Below, piece after piece: positions 5,179-6,730 of a stretch of DNA of 6,730 nt. The translations under genes and the position numbers were made by a program. The first letter of the stretch is position 1; every line of letters begins with the position of its first letter. Origin of the DNA: an uncultured Rhodospirillales bacterium. Lineage in GTDB: Bacteria > Pseudomonadota > Alphaproteobacteria > Rhodospirillales > Casp-alpha2. A model generated the notes under the pieces. The model was not told where the DNA came from. It worked only from the letters and a program-made list of their open reading frames with translations, and did no database searches. The stretch covers positions 1 through 6,730 of the forward strand of contig CALJEW010000183.1 in NCBI GenBank assembly GCA_938074585.1. The letters are read 5' to 3'.

Positions 5179-6435
5179 ATGAATCTAAAAGATTTGAAAG
5201 CAAAGTCACCTACAGATCTGTTAGCTTTCGCGGAAGAACTTGAAGTAGAAAACGCTAGTACTTTACGTAAACAAGATATGATGTTTGCGATTCTTAAACA
5301 TTTAGCTGATGATGAAGTTTCTATTTTTGGTGAAGGTGTTTTAGAGGTGTTGCAAGATGGTTTTGGATTTTTAAGAAGTCCTGAATCAAACTATCTGCCG
5401 GGTCCTGATGATATATATGTATCACCTAGTCAAATTCGTCGATTTAGTTTGCGTACTGGAGATACAGTTGAAGGTGAGATTAGAGCCCCTAAAGAAGGTG
5501 AACGTTACTTTGCCCTGTTGAAGGTTAATTTAGTTAATTTTGCCGATCCTGGAGATGTTCGTCATCGTACAAACTTTGATAACCTAACACCACTCTACCC
5601 AGAAAAGCGGTTATATATGGAAATTGATAGCCCTGAAATTAAAGATCCAACGTCGCGGGTTATGGATTTAATAACGCCGATTGGTAAAGGACAGCGAGCA
5701 TTGATTGTTGCTCCGCCGCGCACCGGAAAAACCGTAATGTTACAAAACGTTGCAAAGTCCATAGCTGCTAATCACCCCGAATGTTATCTGATCGTACTTT
5801 TAATCGATGAGCGCCCTGAGGAAGTAACAGATATGTCGCGCTCAGTTAAGGGTGAAGTTGTGAGTTCCACATTTGATGAGCCCGCCACTCGTCACGTTCA
5901 AGTGACAGATATGGTCCTCGAAAAAGCAAAGCGTTTGGTAGAACATAAGCGGGACGTTGTTATTTTATTGGATTCAATTACTCGACTAGCCCGTGCCTAT
6001 AATACAGTTGTTCCATCTTCTGGAAAAGTTTTGACCGGAGGCGTTGATGCCAATGCACTGCAACGTCCTAAAAGGTTTTTTGGTGCGGCCCGGAATATTG
6101 AAGAAGGTGGCTCCCTTACTATTATTTCAACTGCCCTGATCGATACAGGGTCGCGAATGGACGAAGTTATTTTTGAAGAATTTAAGGGCACGGGAAACTC
6201 TGAGATTATTCTAGATCGTAAACTGTCAGACAAAAGGGTTTGGCCAACAATTGATATCACAAAGTCTGGCACCCGTAAGGAAGAACTGCTTGTCGATAAA
6301 GGCACACTTTCCAAGATGTGGGTATTACGTCGCATTCTTATGCCAATGGGCGTTATGGATGGTATGGACTTCTTACTTGATAAGATTAAGCACTCAAAAA
6401 ATAACTCAGACTTCTTCGATTCAATGAATACGTAA
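5179..6435 (+). CDS. rho: Transcription termination factor Rho
   Basis: Rho is the hexameric RNA-dependent ATPase/helicase that ends transcription of untranslated RNA. The 418-residue product is collinear with E. coli Rho (419 residues), without insertions. The N-terminal helical domain begins MNLKDLKAKSPTDLLAFAEE. The cold-shock-like primary RNA site includes GFGFLR (61-66). Walker A is APPRTGKT (178-185, K184). LIDERPEEV (208-216) has the catalytic glutamate E211, and VVILLDSITRLARAYN (260-275) is Walker B with D265. The Q-loop is VLTGGVD (284-290), and SGTRKEELL (363-371) carries the arginine finger R366. All catalytic residues match E. coli numbering. The start ATG at 5179 has only a weak GGAA upstream but gives the correct family N-terminus. 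It follows hemJ by 246 bases and probably has its own promoter. In many alphaproteobacteria mnmE follows; it is not in this window. Confidence 0.99.
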   Translation: MNLKDLKAKSPTDLLAFAEELEVENASTLRKQDMMFAILKHLADDEVSIFGEGVLEVLQDGFGFLRSPESNYLPGPDDIYVSPSQIRRFSLRTGDTVEGEIRAPKEGERYFALLKVNLVNFADPGDVRHRTNFDNLTPLYPEKRLYMEIDSPEIKDPTSRVMDLITPIGKGQRALIVAPPRTGKTVMLQNVAKSIAANHPECYLIVLLIDERPEEVTDMSRSVKGEVVSSTFDEPATRHVQVTDMVLEKAKRLVEHKRDVVILLDSITRLARAYNTVVPSSGKVLTGGVDANALQRPKRFFGAARNIEEGGSLTIISTALIDTGSRMDEVIFEEFKGTGNSEIILDRKLSDKRVWPTIDITKSGTRKEELLVDKGTLSKMWVLRRILMPMGVMDGMDFLLDKIKHSKNNSDFFDSMNT

Positions 6436-6437
6436 AG

Positions 6438-6469
6438 TATTTGTAAAAAATTTCGTGTTTTTACAAATA
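6438..6469 (+). terminator. Perfect 12-bp inverted repeat after rho, probable terminator
   Basis: TATTTGTAAAAA (6438-6449) and TTTTTACAAATA (6458-6469) are perfect complements around an eight-base loop, starting two bases after the rho stop. The stem is almost all A/T and no T-run follows, so it departs from a standard intrinsic terminator. The five Ts lie inside the descending arm. It may end or protect the rho transcript on either strand. Confidence 0.5.
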
Positions 6470-6730
6470 GCATAGATATTCATATCGAATTTTTAATCAA
6501 AAATATAGATTTCCACGTCATTTTGGATGTAATTGTAACTGCTATATAGGGTGCTGATGTAGACACGTATATTAAGAATAATCACATATTGCAATTAAAA
6601 GTATCTTTTGATTCTCCGTCATCAGAGCTCATGATCATCCCGTTTTTAAGTAAAGAATAATATTGGTAATTAGTAAAAAAAATTCGTGAATCAAACTAGT
6701 TTTTTATATTTTTAGTCATGTTGACTTTTA
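6470..6730. other. Gene-free AT-rich tail
   Basis: No supported gene is seen on either strand. There is a short dyad GATAT-TC-ATATC at 6475-6486 and a 25-codon open stretch ending at a TAA near 6660 with no usual start codon. At the very edge, TTGACT at 6721-6726 could be the -35 of a promoter for a gene beyond the window; the same hexamer, also followed by a T-run, begins the putative rho promoter at 4965. Confidence 0.4.

Noticed and set aside
5997..6473. Minus-strand open frame of 158 codons opposite the 3' part of rho
   Set aside because: It is antisense to the conserved ATPase core of rho; serine-rich composition without domains is typical of a shadow frame.

Overview
The window reads as the chromosomal replication-origin neighbourhood of an AT-rich alphaproteobacterium. 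On the minus strand, running leftward, are coaE (cut by the window edge), aroE, a maf-family pyrophosphatase gene and ppsR (DUF299). On the plus strand, running rightward, are hemE, hemJ and rho. From established knowledge, this order is typical of the region around the origin in alphaproteobacteria; in Caulobacter and Rickettsia the origin lies beside hemE. The low GC, long AT-rich spacers and weak Shine-Dalgarno sequences are compatible with a streamlined or host-associated lineage. An intact aroE argues against Rickettsia/Wolbachia-like extreme reduction. Species cannot be named from this window.

Layout. Positions 1-2688 are a compact leftward cluster with gaps of 19, 27 and 3 bases, probably one operon: ppsR, maf, aroE, coaE. 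Positions 2689-3145 are a 457-base gene-free, very AT-rich gap between divergently transcribed genes. It holds five sites one mismatch from the DnaA box TTATCCACA, an IHF-like site, and, just before hemE, a tandem pair of DnaA-box-like sites abutting five perfect CTA repeats (3'-GAT-5' on the other strand) and a 21-base A/T-only tract. This matches the box-plus-DnaA-trio opening module described for bacterial origins. I call it oriC. Both gene arms point away from it, so all seven genes would be co-directional with replication.

Positions 3146-6435 carry hemE, hemJ and rho, separated by spacers of 296 and 246 bases that contain inverted repeats. The rho leader has a promoter-like sequence and two hairpins. 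A perfect 12-bp inverted repeat follows the rho stop. The last 295 bases have no gene I can support.

Functionally these are housekeeping genes: the last step of CoA synthesis (coaE), the shikimate pathway (aroE), hydrolysis of modified or non-canonical nucleotides (maf), control of a PEP-forming dikinase or synthase (ppsR), two steps of haem synthesis (hemE, hemJ) and transcription termination (rho). I see no mobile element, CRISPR, tRNA, rRNA or new defence system. The point of greatest interest is the architecture of the origin.
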